Assembly (NCBI RefSeq): GCF_004923315.1 | Contig: NZ_CP039650.1 | Span: 186,001 to 250,000 of the forward strand | DNA: 64,000 bases | DNA from: Azospirillum sp. TSA2s | GTDB lineage: Bacteria; Pseudomonadota; Alphaproteobacteria; Azospirillales; Azospirillaceae | Direction of reading: 5' to 3' | Part shown: positions 17,579 through 26,496 of the stretch, one piece after another | Layout: each line of letters begins with the position of its first letter | How positions within the stretch are numbered: position 1 is the stretch's first letter | Notes under the pieces: model-generated | Told to the model about the DNA's origin: nothing | The model's input: the letters and a program-made list of their open reading frames with translations, nothing else | Databases searched by the model: none | Translations under genes and position numbers: made by a program

Positions 17579-17947
17579 TTACTTCTTCTTGCCGGCGATC
17601 GGCTTGGCCGGACCCTTGCGGGTGCGGGCGTTCGTGTGGGTGCGCTGGCCGCGGACCGGCAGGCCCTTGCGGTGACGCAGGCCACGGTAGCAGCCCAGGT
17701 CCATCAGACGCTTGATGTTCATGGCGACTTCACGACGAAGATCGCCCTCGACGCGGTAGTCGGCGTCGATGGTCTCGCGGATCTTCAGGACTTCGTCGTC
17801 CGTCAGCTCGTTCACGCGACGCTCGGCCGGGATTTCCAGCTTCGCGCAGATTTCCTTGGCCTTGAAGGGGCCGATGCCATGGATGTAGGTCAACCCGATC
17901 TCCACGCGCTTCTGCGCGGGGATGTTGACGCCAGCGATACGCGCCAC
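17579..17947 (-). CDS. rpsM: 30S ribosomal protein S13
   Basis: 122 residues starting MARIAGVNIPAQKRVEIGLT. It contains the S13 helix-two-turn-helix (TYIHGIGPFKAKEIC) and the C-terminal RGLRHRKGLPVRGQRTHTNA rRNA/tRNA-binding tail. It sits in the head of the small subunit and contacts P-site tRNA. It is the first gene of this operon, about 140 bases downstream of a strong promoter. No adk, secY or rpmJ is upstream in the window. Confidence 0.98.
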   Translation of the reverse strand: MARIAGVNIPAQKRVEIGLTYIHGIGPFKAKEICAKLEIPAERRVNELTDDEVLKIRETIDADYRVEGDLRREVAMNIKRLMDLGCYRGLRHRKGLPVRGQRTHTNARTRKGPAKPIAGKKK

Positions 17948-18085
17948 GCTGCTCTCCTCAGTCTCGATATCTCAACGGCAGCCCGTCGGGCCGCCTACAC
18001 ACCGAGCAAATCCCGCCCGGCACAACGCCGGGACCAGGAACGCACAATGTTACCCGCCACCCTAGCAGGACGGCGAGAGGGTGCG

Positions 18086-18113
18086 ACTATAGGAAAACTC
18101 CAGAACTTGTCAA
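18086..18113 (-). promoter_or_regulatory. Strong housekeeping promoter of rpsM operon
   Basis: Minus-strand -35 TTGACA (18108-18113), 16-base spacer and -10 TATAGT (18086-18091), near-consensus for sigma-70. The transcript would have a leader of about 130 bases before rpsM, room for ribosomal-protein feedback control, although no specific leader structure was recognised. Confidence 0.75.
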
Positions 18114-18129
18114 GGTGAATTGCCGGCCG

Positions 18130-19521
18130 CTATTCGGCCGGAACCGGCTGCCGGATCGGTGTCGCGCCAGTGGCTGCCTGTGCAAGGCCGGAACTGGAGT
18201 CGTCATCCGCCATGTCCTCGACCGCAACCGGCCGCAGCGGCATCCTACCGGCTTTCAGCAGCGCACGGTCACGCAGGACCTGCGGCAGGTCCAGGCTAAG
18301 CTTCAATTCGATGTTGCGCCAGATCTGGCGCAGACGTTGGACATGCAGATCCTCGCCGATCGCCTGCACAACCGACTCGAGATTCTCCAGCGTGATGCCG
18401 CGGTCGGCCAGCAGCACCGCGCCCTTGCCGTCGGTCTTCGGGCAATTCAGCGCCTGCATCAGCCGTGGCCGCGACTCCGGCCGGCTCATGAAGCGTTCGA
18501 TGTCGAAGATGGTGCGGACATTGATGACCCGCAGCGCCTCGATCTGGTCGAGGTCGAGCGCCAGGATCAACTGCGCCTGCGCCACCCAATCCATCGTCTC
18601 GTAGATGCCGTAGGGCGTTTCAACGAACAGCAGGATCGGGTTTGCCGTGGCCAGATTCTGCACGTCCTCGATCTCGAACTCGGCAAGTCGGAATTTGATG
18701 GCCGAATCGATGCCGAGAATCATGTCGATCGGATATTCGCGGATGAAGCTCTGGGCCCGCGGATCGATCCGCCGGACCTGCAATTGCGGCACCCGGCTCA
18801 GCAGCGTTTGCAGACCGAGTTTGGGGAAGAAGCCGGTCAGGAACGCCACCAGCAATTCCGGCACGCCGTCACCGACCGCCCCCTCCGGCGCAATCTTCGC
18901 AATGTCCATATAGGCGTGATGCAGCGTGACCGCGGTGATGCAGGCCAGGATGATGTGGCCGGTCACCCGCAGGAAAGAGATCGGCGACAGATCGTAGTTG
19001 GAAATGCGGCGGATCAGGTAGTCGATCGACCAGACATAAGCGCCGAAGAAGGCGAAGGACAGCACCGCCACGGTCTGAAGCTGGTAATGCACCAGATCCA
19101 TGGGCGTGACCCCGTCAACTCCGTACAGTGTCATTCCGCTGAACAGCGGCTGGAAATGGTCCAACCGATCTTTGCCCAGCAGCATGCCGCTGGAGGTCAG
19201 AAAGCCGCTGAAGGACACCATGATGAAGACCAGGACCGGAAAGAAATAGGCGCGCCATTCCGACGGCTGCGTGTTGTCCGGTCCCTGCGGCAGCGCCCGG
19301 TACTTATAGGCCGCGAATTCGAAGGAGGGGATCAGCTGGTCGTGATCCTGCCCTTCGATGCGGAAGACCGATTCCAGGTCCGCGATGATCTTCTGCCGCA
19401 CATTCTTGATATTGCTGCGGCCGATGAAGATCGTCAGCGGAAGGATGAAGGACAGGCCAAGCAGGCCGAGTGCACTCAGCACCCGTAGCTCGCCGACCAC
19501 ACGGATCACTTCGTCGAACAT
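18130..19521 (-). CDS. Polytopic membrane protein of unknown function with helical C-terminal repeats
   Basis: 463 residues from ATG 19521 (MFDEVIRVVG); a GTG at 19572 could add 17 residues. About five membrane helices fall in the first 220 residues (LGLLGLSFILPLTIFIG, YFFPVLVFIMVSFSGFL, VLSFAFFGAYVWSIDYLI, VTGHIILACITAVTLHH, ELLVAFLTGFFPKLGLQTLL). The cytoplasmic half has two related helical units (EFEIEDVQNLATANPILLF and LDLDQIEALRVINVRTIFD) resembling helix-hairpin-helix or RpoA-CTD-like folds. The C-terminus is low complexity. No known family assigned. It ends just before the rpsM promoter, on the same strand. Confidence 0.65.
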   Translation of the reverse strand: MFDEVIRVVGELRVLSALGLLGLSFILPLTIFIGRSNIKNVRQKIIADLESVFRIEGQDHDQLIPSFEFAAYKYRALPQGPDNTQPSEWRAYFFPVLVFIMVSFSGFLTSSGMLLGKDRLDHFQPLFSGMTLYGVDGVTPMDLVHYQLQTVAVLSFAFFGAYVWSIDYLIRRISNYDLSPISFLRVTGHIILACITAVTLHHAYMDIAKIAPEGAVGDGVPELLVAFLTGFFPKLGLQTLLSRVPQLQVRRIDPRAQSFIREYPIDMILGIDSAIKFRLAEFEIEDVQNLATANPILLFVETPYGIYETMDWVAQAQLILALDLDQIEALRVINVRTIFDIERFMSRPESRPRLMQALNCPKTDGKGAVLLADRGITLENLESVVQAIGEDLHVQRLRQIWRNIELKLSLDLPQVLRDRALLKAGRMPLRPVAVEDMADDDSSSGLAQAATGATPIRQPVPAE

Positions 19522-19676
19522 CACGCCCCCGGCATGCGACACCGACACGCCGCTTTCCTGACGTGCAGCCACGACAATGCAACCACGTTAAGGTCGCACC
19601 GCCGAAGGGTATACTCCCATTGAGAGATTTTCAGTGAAATTTTGCGCGTGACAATCCGCGACGCAAGCCTGTCCGC

Positions 19677-20234
19677 CTAGAGGTCGGTGCCCGCAATCCG
19701 ATGACGGATCGCGTCGGCCTCGATTCGGACGCGGCTGAGATGCGGGTTGATCTTCAGCGCCGCATCGAACGCCCGCAGCGCCGGCTTTTCGTCGCCCAGC
19801 GCCAGATAGACGAGGCCCAACTCGACCAGCGCCCCAAAATGACGGGGTTCGAGCGACAGGGCATGGCGGAGGTCCAGCATGGCGGCGCGATAGTCGCCCA
19901 GCATGTAATGGGCGGCGGCGCGCTTGTTCCATCCTTCGGCATAGGACGGGTCGCGGGCGATCACCGCGTCGAAGGCGTGCAGCGCCGACTCGTAATCGTC
20001 GCCGTTCAGGCTGAGCACCCCGGCGCGCATGTCGCGTACCATCACCGGGTCGGGATGTTCCAGCCAGAAGTCCCAGATATGCTCCTCCACCGATTCGGCA
20101 TAGGCGGCGTCGGTGGCGCTGTGCAAAGCCTGGAAAAGACTGTCGAGACGCATGTTTCCCTGCCCCGCGCCAGCCGGCACCCCGAGGGTCAGCAGCAAAA
20201 GCACTGTCAAGGAAAAGAAGCGTCGAATCATCAT
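19677..20234 (-). CDS. Secreted TPR-repeat protein
   Basis: 185 residues from ATG 20234 (a second ATG follows at once). The N-terminal signal peptide RRFFSLTVLLLLTLGVPAGA suggests export. The rest holds about three TPR units, such as YESALHAFDAVIARDPSYAE, GDYRAAMLDLRHALSLEPRH and LGDEKPALRAFDAALKINPH. Such proteins mediate protein contacts in the periplasm; no enzymatic domain is present. It lies between fusA and the unknown membrane protein, on the same strand as both, with gaps of over 150 bases. Confidence 0.75.
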   Translation of the reverse strand: MMIRRFFSLTVLLLLTLGVPAGAGQGNMRLDSLFQALHSATDAAYAESVEEHIWDFWLEHPDPVMVRDMRAGVLSLNGDDYESALHAFDAVIARDPSYAEGWNKRAAAHYMLGDYRAAMLDLRHALSLEPRHFGALVELGLVYLALGDEKPALRAFDAALKINPHLSRVRIEADAIRHRIAGTDL

Positions 20235-20390
20235 GCTCCAAATTTGGGCACGGATTCGGCGAGCTGCCAACTATTTTTTGGTTGCAAAACGCTAAAGAAT
20301 TGGTCAGAGGCGCTGCCCTTGGTCTTTAGAGCCGCAGGCCTATGCCCCCTATACCATTGGTACAGGCCGAAGAATGGTCGGAAATGGCGA

Positions 20391-20418
20391 ACGGCCGGCG
20401 GATCGCTCCGCCGGCCGT
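20391..20418 (-). terminator. Stable hairpin downstream of fusA
   Basis: Perfect 12-bp inverted repeat (ACGGCCGGCGGA / TCCGCCGGCCGT) with a TCGC loop, 38 bases after the fusA stop. The expected T-run is weak (TCGCCATTT on the minus strand), so it could end or merely protect the fusA transcript. Confidence 0.55.
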
Positions 20419-20455
20419 CTGCTTTAACGATGTGTCCCGATCGTCCGGAAGACGA

Positions 20456-22597
20456 TCAGGCGGCCTTGTTGCGGCCGGCCACGATTTCGTCGGTGACGTT
20501 GCGCGGCACCGGCTCGTAGTGGCTGAACTCCATCGTGTAGGAGGCACGGCCCGAGGTCATGCCGCGCAGCTGGCCGATGTAGCCGAACATTTCGTTCAGC
20601 GGGACATTGGCCTCGACGGCGATGTTCGAACCACGCTCCAGCTGGCCCAGGACGGTGCCGCGACGACGGTTCACGTCGCCGATGACGTCGCCCAGGTAAT
20701 CCTCCGGCGTGACGATCTCGACCTTCATCACCGGCTCCAGCAGGATCGGGCCGGCCTTCGGCAGAGCCTCACGGAAGCAAGCCTTGGCGGCGATTTCGAA
20801 CGTCAGGGCGTTCGAGTCGACGTCGTGGTACTTGCCGTCCACCAGGCGGGCGCTGAAGTCCACAGTCGGGTAGCCGGCGAGGACGCCGTCTTCCTTCTGC
20901 ATCTCCAGACCCTTGCCGACCGACGGAACGTATTCGCGCGGAACCGAACCGCCGACCGTCTCGTCCTTGAAGCTGAAGCCGGCGCCACGCTCCTGCGGCT
21001 CGAAGATGATCTTCACTTCGGCGAACTGGCCCGAACCACCGGTCTGCTTCTTGTGGGTGTAGGTGTATTCGACCGGCTTGGTGATCGTCTCGCGGTAGGC
21101 GACCTGGGGCTTGCCCATGTTGCCTTCCACGCCGAACTCCGTGCGCATGCGGTCCAGCGTCACTTCCAGGTGCAGCTCGCCCATGCCGCGCAGGATGGTC
21201 TGGCCGGTTTCACGGTCGGTCTCCAGGCGGAGCGACGGATCGGCGCGGACCATCTTGCCGAGAGCGATCGAGAACTTCTCCTGCTCGCCCTTGGTCTTCG
21301 GCTCGACCGAGACGCTGATGACGGGGTCGGGGAAGCGCATGCGCTCCAGGATGACCGGGTGGGCGGCGTCGCACAGCGTATCACCGGTCTCGGTCTCCTG
21401 CAGGGAGACGAGCGCGATGATGTCGCCGGCGCGGGCTTCCTCGATCGGGTTGGCTTCCTTCGCGAACATCTCGACCATGCGGCCGATCTTCTCGCGCTTG
21501 CCGCGGGTCGAGTTCAGGATCGACATGCCCTTCGTCAGCACGCCCGAATAGACGCGGATGAAGGTCATCGAGCCGTAGGTATCGTTCAGCACCTTGAAGG
21601 CCAGCGCCGAGAAGGGCGCTTCGTCGGAGCTGAGACGCTCGCCGTTCGGGTTGCCGTCTTCGTCCACCGTCTTGATCGCCTCGACGTCGGTCGGGGCCGG
21701 CAGCAGATCGACGACCGCGTCCAGAACCTGGCAGACGCCCTTGTTCTTGTAGGACGAGCCGCAGAGGACCGGGGTGAAGGCGCTGGTGATGGTGCCCTTG
21801 CGCAGGCAGGCGCGCAGCACGTCGGCCGACGGCTCCTCACCCGACTCCAGGTAGGCTTCCATCGCCGCGTCGTCCTGCTCCAGGGCAGTGTCGACGAGTT
21901 CGGCGCGCAGAGCCGGAATGCTGGCGACGTTGTCCAGGTCTTCCTTGACGGTCAGGTTGAGCTTGGCCGCGAGATCGTCGGTGATCTCCCAGGTCTCCCA
22001 CTTGGCGTCCTTGTCGTCCGAGAACCAGACATAGGCCTTCATCTCGACGAGGTCGACCATGCCGCGGAAGTTGTCTTCCGAGCCGAGCGGAACCTGGATG
22101 CAGACCGGACGGGCGTTCAGGCGCTGACGGATCATGCTGACGCAGCGCTGGAAGTTGGCGCCCGAGCGATCCATCTTGTTGACGTAGCAGATGCGCGGAA
22201 CGTTGTAGTTGTCCGCCAGACGCCAGTTGGTCTCCGACTGCGGCTCCACGCCGGCGACGCCGTCGAACACCACGACCGCACCGTCGAGGACACGCAGCGA
22301 ACGGTTCACCTCGATGGTGAAGTCGACGTGGCCGGGGGTGTCGATGACGTTGATCTTCTTGTCGCGCCAGAAGGCCGAAACCGCGGCGGACTGAATGGTG
22401 ATGCCGCGCTTCTGCTCCTGCTCCATATAGTCGGTCGTGGTCGACGTCTTCAGATCCTTCGTCTCGTGGACGTCGATGATCGTGTGCTTGCGACCGGTGT
22501 AGTACAGAATACGTTCGGTGGTCGTCGTCTTGCCCGCGTCGACGTGGGCGATGATGCCGATGTTCCGAATGTCAGACAGTGGCGTTTGGCGCGGCAT
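20456..22597 (-). CDS. fusA: Translation elongation factor G (divergent paralog)
   Basis: 713 residues, slightly longer than usual EF-G. The GTPase domain has AHVDAGKTTTTERI, DTPGHVDFTIEVNRSL and NKMDRSGANF; domains II-V follow, ending YTMEFSHYEPVP. It drives ribosomal translocation by GTP hydrolysis. The switch I region (VHETKDLKTSTTTDYMEQEQ) is five residues longer than the usual VHDGAATMDWMEQEQ. The gene is not next to rpsL, rpsG or tuf, so it may be a second EF-G beside a str-operon copy outside this window. Flanks are a RidA-family gene and a TPR gene. Confidence 0.9.
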   Translation of the reverse strand: MPRQTPLSDIRNIGIIAHVDAGKTTTTERILYYTGRKHTIIDVHETKDLKTSTTTDYMEQEQKRGITIQSAAVSAFWRDKKINVIDTPGHVDFTIEVNRSLRVLDGAVVVFDGVAGVEPQSETNWRLADNYNVPRICYVNKMDRSGANFQRCVSMIRQRLNARPVCIQVPLGSEDNFRGMVDLVEMKAYVWFSDDKDAKWETWEITDDLAAKLNLTVKEDLDNVASIPALRAELVDTALEQDDAAMEAYLESGEEPSADVLRACLRKGTITSAFTPVLCGSSYKNKGVCQVLDAVVDLLPAPTDVEAIKTVDEDGNPNGERLSSDEAPFSALAFKVLNDTYGSMTFIRVYSGVLTKGMSILNSTRGKREKIGRMVEMFAKEANPIEEARAGDIIALVSLQETETGDTLCDAAHPVILERMRFPDPVISVSVEPKTKGEQEKFSIALGKMVRADPSLRLETDRETGQTILRGMGELHLEVTLDRMRTEFGVEGNMGKPQVAYRETITKPVEYTYTHKKQTGGSGQFAEVKIIFEPQERGAGFSFKDETVGGSVPREYVPSVGKGLEMQKEDGVLAGYPTVDFSARLVDGKYHDVDSNALTFEIAAKACFREALPKAGPILLEPVMKVEIVTPEDYLGDVIGDVNRRRGTVLGQLERGSNIAVEANVPLNEMFGYIGQLRGMTSGRASYTMEFSHYEPVPRNVTDEIVAGRNKAA

Positions 22598-22720
22598 GTT
22601 GCGGTTCCATTGCAGTAACGCGACAACCGAAGCGCGACCGTCAGGGTCGTCCGCTTCGGCGGCAGAGGTTGGTCGGGGTTTTACGGGCGATCTGTTAAGG
22701 CGTCATTAACATTCCGTAAA

Positions 22721-22739
22721 CCGACAAGCAATTTGTCGG
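22721..22739 (-). terminator. Possible hairpin between the RidA-family gene and fusA
   Basis: CCGACAA and TTGTCGG arms (22721-22727, 22733-22739) form a 7-bp stem, followed on the minus strand by TTTACGG. It lies about 90 bases after the stop of the RidA-family gene and upstream of fusA. It could be a weak terminator or an fusA leader element. Confidence 0.35.
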
Positions 22740-22825
22740 AATATTGAAGCGCGCGGCCCTCACAGCGTTCGGGCCACGCCGGCACACCCCAACCGAGGCT
22801 GCCGGGTCGCCCCGTTTCCGCCGCC

Positions 22826-23173
22826 TTATTTAGCAGCGGTGACCTGAATTTCAACGAGATACTCAGGAGCGGCCAGCTTGGCTTCCACCGTGGCGCGGGC
22901 CGGCGGATTGGCCGGATCGACCCAGGCCTCCCAAGCCTTGTTCATCGCGCCGAAGCTGGCGATGTCCACCAGATAGATCGTGGCCGACAGCAGCTTGCTC
23001 TTGTCGCTGCCCGCTTCCGCCAGCAAGGCGTCGATCTGGGCCAGGATCTGGGCAGTCTGACGCTCGACGTCGGGCGTCGGCTCGTCGGCGACCTGACCGG
23101 CGAGATAGACCGTGTCCTTGTGGACAACCATCTGGCTCATGCGCGGTCCGGTGTGGAAGCGCTGGATCGACAT
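22826..23173 (-). CDS. RidA/YjgF-family protein
   Basis: 115 residues from ATG 23173. Contains the family features VYLAGQVADEP, QTAQILAQIDALLAEAGSDKSKLLSATIYLVD, NPPARATVEAKLAAPEYLVEIQVTA, including the arginine (in PPARATVE) that binds the substrate carboxylate in RidA. Members deaminate reactive enamines and imines released by PLP enzymes. It belongs to the shorter subfamily often annotated simply as RidA-like; activity is probable but not certain. It is upstream of fusA on the same strand. Confidence 0.87.
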   Translation of the reverse strand: MSIQRFHTGPRMSQMVVHKDTVYLAGQVADEPTPDVERQTAQILAQIDALLAEAGSDKSKLLSATIYLVDIASFGAMNKAWEAWVDPANPPARATVEAKLAAPEYLVEIQVTAAK

Positions 23174-23270
23174 TGCGGAAAGACTCCGGGTTCCGGGGGG
23201 CTCGAAAAAGACGGGGGTACGTCTATGCCATTCGGGGCCGCGCGCGAAGCGAAAAATGCGTTTCAGCCGC

Positions 23271-24023
23271 TCAGGGCTGACCCGCAGCGCCATCCTTCGC
23301 CAAAAGTGCGGCGAAACGCGCGGACGGGACTGCAAAATTGCGCACGGCCGGGCCGACCCCGGCGGCAACGCCGACGCCGGCGACCGACCAGCCCTCTCCG
23401 TTCGCCCTGGGTGTCCGCACCAGCAGCGGCCCACCGCTGGTTCCGCGCGTGGCGTCGCAATCGTGCACCAGCAGGCCGGCGCTTTCCCCCAGAAGATGAC
23501 AATCGCTGTCGGCCATCAGGATCTGCGCCCGGTCCTGGCTGTATCCGCCGAGCATCACCGGCGTTCCCGGCGGCAGTTGTCCGGCGCTGAGGGGCAGCGG
23601 AGGAACCGACTCCGGCGCGTGCTGAGACAGGGTCAGCACCGCCCAGTCGGCGGCGACCTTGGGAGTCGCTGATGCGGGATCATAGGCCGGGTCGGTCGCG
23701 ACGCGCGCCACCGTGACATGGCGGGTGAACTCCCCCCGGTCATAACCGAACAGGACATGCAGGGAGGACGCCTGCAGGAAGCGCCGCGTGCGCGGGTTGA
23801 ACAGGCAATGGCCGGCGGTCACCACCGTGTGCCGGCCGACCAGCGCCCCGGTGCAGCGGCCAGCCAGATTGGTCTGCACCCGGACGATACTGTTCCAAGG
23901 CTCCGCGGTCGCATCCACCGGCGCCCGCCGGTCCCCAGGCCCGACACCGGGAAGCAGCGGCCGTTCCGCATGGGCGCCGGAGGCGACGACCGACACCACG
24001 AGAGCAAGCGCGGCTGCGACCAT
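23271..24023 (-). CDS. Secreted trypsin-like serine protease
   Basis: 250 residues from ATG 24023. The chymotrypsin-fold triad is visible: His72 in VTAGHCLF, Asp126 in AADWAVLTL, Ser196 in TRGTSGGPLL. A hydrophobic leader (LALVVSVVASGAHA) suggests export, but it lacks basic residues at this start. The best ribosome-binding site (GGAG) precedes an ATG at 24058 in a different frame, whose first residues MRGLGAALVLALW would also begin a signal peptide. A sequencing error or frameshift near the start is possible. It diverges from the topoisomerase gene. Confidence 0.82.
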   Translation of the reverse strand: MVAAALALVVSVVASGAHAERPLLPGVGPGDRRAPVDATAEPWNSIVRVQTNLAGRCTGALVGRHTVVTAGHCLFNPRTRRFLQASSLHVLFGYDRGEFTRHVTVARVATDPAYDPASATPKVAADWAVLTLSQHAPESVPPLPLSAGQLPPGTPVMLGGYSQDRAQILMADSDCHLLGESAGLLVHDCDATRGTSGGPLLVRTPRANGEGWSVAGVGVAAGVGPAVRNFAVPSARFAALLAKDGAAGQP

Positions 24024-24098
24024 AAGGCCAAGACCAGGGCTGCGCCGAGCCCACGCATGTTCTTGCTCCGTTTCCCTCAATCCCGTATCCTCCGACGC

Positions 24099-26363
24099 AT
24101 GGCGACGCTGATCATCACCGAAAAATCCAGCCAGGCGAAGGACCTGCGCGCGGCCCTGGGCGACCGCTACGGCCGCATCCTGCCGGCCGAGGGCCATTTG
24201 CTGCGGCTTGCCGAGCCGGATGAGGTCGACCCCGCCTGGAAGCGCTGGTCGCCGACGCTGCTGAAACCCGACGGGCTCTTTCCCACCCGGCCCGACCAGG
24301 GCGGCAACAAGGCCGCGAAGCTGCAGGCGATCACCGCCGCGCTGCGCGCCTGCGACGAGGTGATCCTCGCCACCGACTGCGACCGCGAGGGCCAGCTGAT
24401 CGGCCAGGAGATCCTGGAGCATGTCGGCTATCGCGGCAAGGTGCGGCGCGCGCTTTTCACAGCGCAGGACCCGAAGACCCTGCGCGATGCCTTCGCCGCG
24501 CTGAAGCCCAACGACTCCATGCGACCGCTCTACGAGGCGGCAGTGGCGCGCCAGCAGGCCGACCAGATCTACAACCTGTCGCTGACCCGCACGGCGACCA
24601 AGACCCTGCTGGCACCCGGCGCCCGCGGCGTCATCGGCATCGGCCGGGTCAAGACGCCGACACTGGCCATCGTGTGCCTGCGCGAGCTTGAGATCCGCAA
24701 CTTCAAGCCCGAGGATTATTTCGAGATCGTGGCGACTGCCACCGTGGCGGAGGGCAGCTTCCTGATGCGCCACGCCCCGGCGCCGAAGGACCGCATCAAG
24801 GACCGCGCCGCCGCCGAGGCCATCGCCCGCGCCGCCGACAACCACCGCGGCCCGCTGACCGTCACGGTGGAGGAGAAGCGGCAGGCGCCACCCAAGCTGT
24901 ACGACCTGCCCTCGCTGCAGAAGACCTGCGGCCAGCGCTGGGGTTGGACCGCCGACCGTACGCTGGCGGTGGCGCAGGAACTGTATGACGGTGAGGGCAA
25001 GAAGCTCATCACCTATCCGCGCGCCGAGGCGCGCTACCTGTCGGAGAACCAGATCGCCGACGCGCCGGCCATCGTCGGGGCACTGACCAGGCTGCGCGGC
25101 TTCGCCCATCTCGACATCGCCCGGCCGGTGATCCGCAAGGGCAAATCCGGCCATTTCTGCGACAAGGCGTTGGAAGGCGTGTCGCACCATGCGGTGATCC
25201 CCAACGTCAATGTGCTGGACGATCTGGAGTCGCGGCTGGTCCGGTTGACCGACGACGAGAAGCGGCTGTTCGCGCTGATATGCCGCTCCTATCTGGCCGC
25301 GGTGATGCCGGATTACGAGTATCGCCAGACCAGCGTGACCATGCCGGTTCCGGTGCCATCGGCTGGAGGTGGCAAACCGGTCACCTTCCGCGCCGTCGGC
25401 CGCATCCCGCTGAAGCTGGGCTGGAAGGCCGCCTTCGGCTCCGCCGAGAGCGACGACCGCTTCGGCGGCAAGCCGGAAGAAGAGGCCGAGCAGACCCTGC
25501 CGCCGCTGACCGACGGCGAATTGGCGACCCTGAGCGATCCCAAGGTGGAGGCGAAGCGCACACAGGCGCCGCCACGCTACAACGAAGGCACGCTGGTCGA
25601 CGCCATGCAGAACGCTTGGCGGTTCGTCGAGGATCCGGCTCTGCGCGACCGGCTGAAGGAGGCCAAGGGGATCGGCACCCCGGCCACCCGCGCCGAGGTG
25701 ATAAAGGGTCTGCGCAAGCAGAACCTGTTGGGGGCGGACGGAAAATGGTTGGTGCCGACTCCCGCCGGCCTCCATCTGTTCGAAACACTGCGCGCCGCCG
25801 CCCCCACCCTGGTCGATCCCGGCACAACCGCGCTGTGGGAGATGAAGCTCGACGAGGTGGTGACCGGCCGCGCCGATTTCCGCCATGTGATCGACGCCAT
25901 CGCCAGCGAGGCCGACCGGCTGATCGGCGCATTGATCGGACAACGCGGTGCCACGCTGGATCTCGGCTTGCCCGCCGTCAAGGTCCGATTCGCCCGGCGC
26001 GGCGCCGCGGGACGAAGCACGACGACGCGGGGCGGCGCCGCTGTGTCGGGCGATGTGGCGAAACCTGCGCGACGGCGGACCCGCAAGGTTGCGGCTCCCG
26101 CCGAGGGGGACGCGGCGGCGCCAAAGCCGCGACGCACCCGCAAGACCAAGGGAGCCAGCAGCGCCCCGCCTGCCGCCGCAGCGGCTGAGAGCGCGCCGGC
26201 AGAGGCTTCGCCCATTCCGGAGTCGCGGCGCCGTCGTGAGCCGACCGAGCGTATGGTTGCCTTCGCCCGCAGCTTGGCAGACCGCAAGGGCATCGCCCTG
26301 CCCGACCCGTGCCTGCGCGATTTCGATCAATGCCGCAGTTTTCTGGATCAGCACGCGCGCTGA
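24099..26363 (+). CDS. Type IA DNA topoisomerase (TopB/topoisomerase III-like)
   Basis: 754 residues from ATG 24099. An N-terminal Toprim domain (ITEKSSQAKDLRAAL; acidic LATDCDREGQLIG) is followed by the type IA core: YEAAVARQQADQIYNLSLTR, GIGRVKTPTLAIV. The catalytic tyrosine is Tyr306 in ITYPRAEARYLS, where most relatives have PRTD or PRTDS. No C-terminal zinc fingers are visible. The last 180 residues hold a long Ala/Arg/Lys/Pro-rich linker and a small end domain (PTERMVAFARSLADRKGIALPD). It relaxes negatively supercoiled DNA or decatenates using single-strand passage. Single gene. Confidence 0.87.
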   Translation: MATLIITEKSSQAKDLRAALGDRYGRILPAEGHLLRLAEPDEVDPAWKRWSPTLLKPDGLFPTRPDQGGNKAAKLQAITAALRACDEVILATDCDREGQLIGQEILEHVGYRGKVRRALFTAQDPKTLRDAFAALKPNDSMRPLYEAAVARQQADQIYNLSLTRTATKTLLAPGARGVIGIGRVKTPTLAIVCLRELEIRNFKPEDYFEIVATATVAEGSFLMRHAPAPKDRIKDRAAAEAIARAADNHRGPLTVTVEEKRQAPPKLYDLPSLQKTCGQRWGWTADRTLAVAQELYDGEGKKLITYPRAEARYLSENQIADAPAIVGALTRLRGFAHLDIARPVIRKGKSGHFCDKALEGVSHHAVIPNVNVLDDLESRLVRLTDDEKRLFALICRSYLAAVMPDYEYRQTSVTMPVPVPSAGGGKPVTFRAVGRIPLKLGWKAAFGSAESDDRFGGKPEEEAEQTLPPLTDGELATLSDPKVEAKRTQAPPRYNEGTLVDAMQNAWRFVEDPALRDRLKEAKGIGTPATRAEVIKGLRKQNLLGADGKWLVPTPAGLHLFETLRAAAPTLVDPGTTALWEMKLDEVVTGRADFRHVIDAIASEADRLIGALIGQRGATLDLGLPAVKVRFARRGAAGRSTTTRGGAAVSGDVAKPARRRTRKVAAPAEGDAAAPKPRRTRKTKGASSAPPAAAAAESAPAEASPIPESRRRREPTERMVAFARSLADRKGIALPDPCLRDFDQCRSFLDQHAR

Positions 26364-26496
26364 CCACCGCCCAACCGCCGGGCTAGAGGTTGTGCACCAG
26401 CGCAGATTTGCACGATTTTGGCTATATTGATTGCTGGACGAGACCTGCTTGGTCGGTAACTCTCAAGGTGGTCTCAATCAATGCTGAGCGCTTCCC

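Noticed and set aside
23271..26354. Minus-strand open frame of 1027 codons
   Set aside because: Only the last 250 codons encode the protease; the rest is antisense to the topoisomerase.
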